From the NCBI GenBank assembly GCA_023935145.1, contig CM043702.1, positions 100,218,588-100,282,587 of the forward strand: a stretch of 64,000 nt of DNA. The letters run 5' to 3'. Below the pieces are notes generated by a model. That model saw only the letters and a program-made list of their open reading frames with translations. It was not told the DNA's origin and searched no databases. The stretch comes from Bretschneidera sinensis. Lineage: Eukaryota > Streptophyta > Magnoliopsida > Brassicales > Akaniaceae. Of the stretch, positions 63,361 to 64,000 are shown piece after piece; within the stretch, counting starts at the first letter, position 1; every line of letters starts with the position of its first letter. Position numbers and translations under genes: made by a program.

Positions 63361-64000
63361 AGAGGGTTTGGACCAGGTAGAGCCCTTGAATGAAGGCCAT
63401 ACTCAAGGCACTCAAGAGGAGGCTGAACTAGAAGAGGTTGATGTAGCAAGTCGGAAGGACTGTCATATCACAAGAGTCCAGGAAGAAAGTTGGTCGGACC
63501 ACCTTTAAGATATGGGTTTGCGGATGCTGCAGATGCAGCAACTCCTTGGACAGAAGGAGAGATGAGTGAACAAGAGACTTACATGGATTCCATGGAGTGT
63601 AAGGATTCGTCAAAGTGGAAGCTAACTATGGAGGAAGAAATGGATTCTTTGAGGAAGAACTTCTGGGAATTGGTGAAAATTCCAGGAAAGCAAAAAGTTG
63701 TGGAATGTAAGTGCACTTACAAGATCAAAGAAGGGTACCCTCCAGGAGATGAAGTCCGGAAAAAAGCTATGATGGTGGCGAATGGGTTCACAAGAAGAGA
63801 AGACATAGATTTCATAGAAACTTTCTCACCTGGACACAAGGTGGAGAAGATGGTGAGTATCCTCATCTATGTCGATGATGTGCTATTGGTTTGGAACAGC
63901 AGGGAGAGGATGGAAAGGTTTACATCTTAACTTAGTGAGGAGTTTGAGAGGAAGGATCTCAGCCTTACACAAAAGATCCTTGGGATGTGTAAAATCCAAG
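63361..64000 (+). pseudogene. Copia-3 RT with core deletion, truncated by window edge
   Basis: After an acidic linker (EGLDQVEPLNEGHT) a frameshift leads to 63490-63930: PPLRYGFADAADAATPWTEG, MECKDSSKWKLTMEEEMDSL, NFWELVKIPGKQ and EDIDFIETFSP. The same GHKVEKMVSILIY junction as in Copia-1 then reaches the active-site loop YVDDVLLVW. About 110-130 residues of fingers and palm are absent. The frame ends at a TAA at 63928 and coding-like sequence (EFERKDLS) continues to the edge. Confidence 0.88.

Larger units (their letters stand above)
50906..64000 (+). mobile_element. Copia-3: Ty1/copia element of the Copia-1 family, right end outside window
   Basis: The 5' LTR (50906-51459 and 60359-60854, about 1050 bp) is split by GagOnly-2. 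Primer site, gag, protease, integrase and a core-deleted RT follow up to the window edge. The LTR start TGCTGGTATTTGTC and all protein blocks match Copia-1. The left flank is ATCAC (50901-50905). Gag through integrase share one frame with several stops, and RT is frameshifted. Confidence 0.93.

Overview
This window looks like plant nuclear DNA, most likely heterochromatin of a flowering plant. It is AT-rich, and I can assign about 98% of it to LTR retrotransposons of three lineages: Ty1/copia, Ty3 Tekay/Del-type chromovirus, and Ty3 Athila-type. Primer-binding sites match plant initiator tRNA-Met (TGGTATCAGAGC) or tRNA-Asp (TGGCGCCGTTGCCGGGGA). I see no convincing host gene, tRNA, rRNA or CRISPR array. 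The species cannot be told from the sequence.

Layout. Copia-1 (minus strand, 1-5103) runs off the left edge. 5104-6030 is the only stretch I cannot classify. Copia-2 (plus, 6031-7812) is a truncated LTR-gag-protease remnant of another family. Everything from 7813 rightwards sits inside one old minus-strand chromovirus, Tekay-1. Only its 3' LTR (7813-9627 plus 33870-33999) and parts of its pol (34000-34661, 50322-50905) are visible. Three elements are inserted in it: Athila-1 (9628-33869), Tekay-2 (34662-50316) and Copia-3 (50906 to beyond 64000). These in turn carry second-level insertions: Athila-2 (12797-22479) and Athila-3 (25140-30577) in Athila-1, GagOnly-1 (42924-49599) in the 5' LTR of Tekay-2, and GagOnly-2 (51460-60353) in the 5' LTR of Copia-3. 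Target-site duplications support most joints: GAATG for Athila-2, TGGAG for GagOnly-2, and CpG-decayed pairs for Tekay-2 and GagOnly-1.

Coding state. Every polyprotein is broken. Tekay-2 is the most complete (gag, protease, RT, RNase H, integrase, chromodomain). All other elements that still have pol lack the RT catalytic core. Copia-1 and Copia-3 share the same RT deletion junction, so a defective lineage appears to have been mobilised in trans. The two GagOnly elements encode only Gag fused to a leftover protease-RT linker and are TR-GAG-like. Athila-1 keeps an env-like ORF behind a candidate intron but lacks protease and RT. Athila-2 has the opposite losses.

Most interesting signals. (1) LTRs of Athila-3 and both GagOnly elements carry an upstream element of plant U-snRNA promoter type (RTCCCACATCG) exactly 33 bp before the TATA box, although the 33-bp spacer itself has diverged. 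(2) All five Athila/GagOnly elements share a structured 3' region: a motif just after the last ORF, then a hairpin followed by an internal polypurine-like tract, then a second hairpin just before the true polypurine tract. Some stem pairs covary. (3) Clusters of TGCGATCGAGCGCA-like motifs lie upstream of TATA in otherwise unrelated LTRs. (4) The 3' LTR of GagOnly-2 has grown to about 4 kb through a 928-930 bp tandem array.
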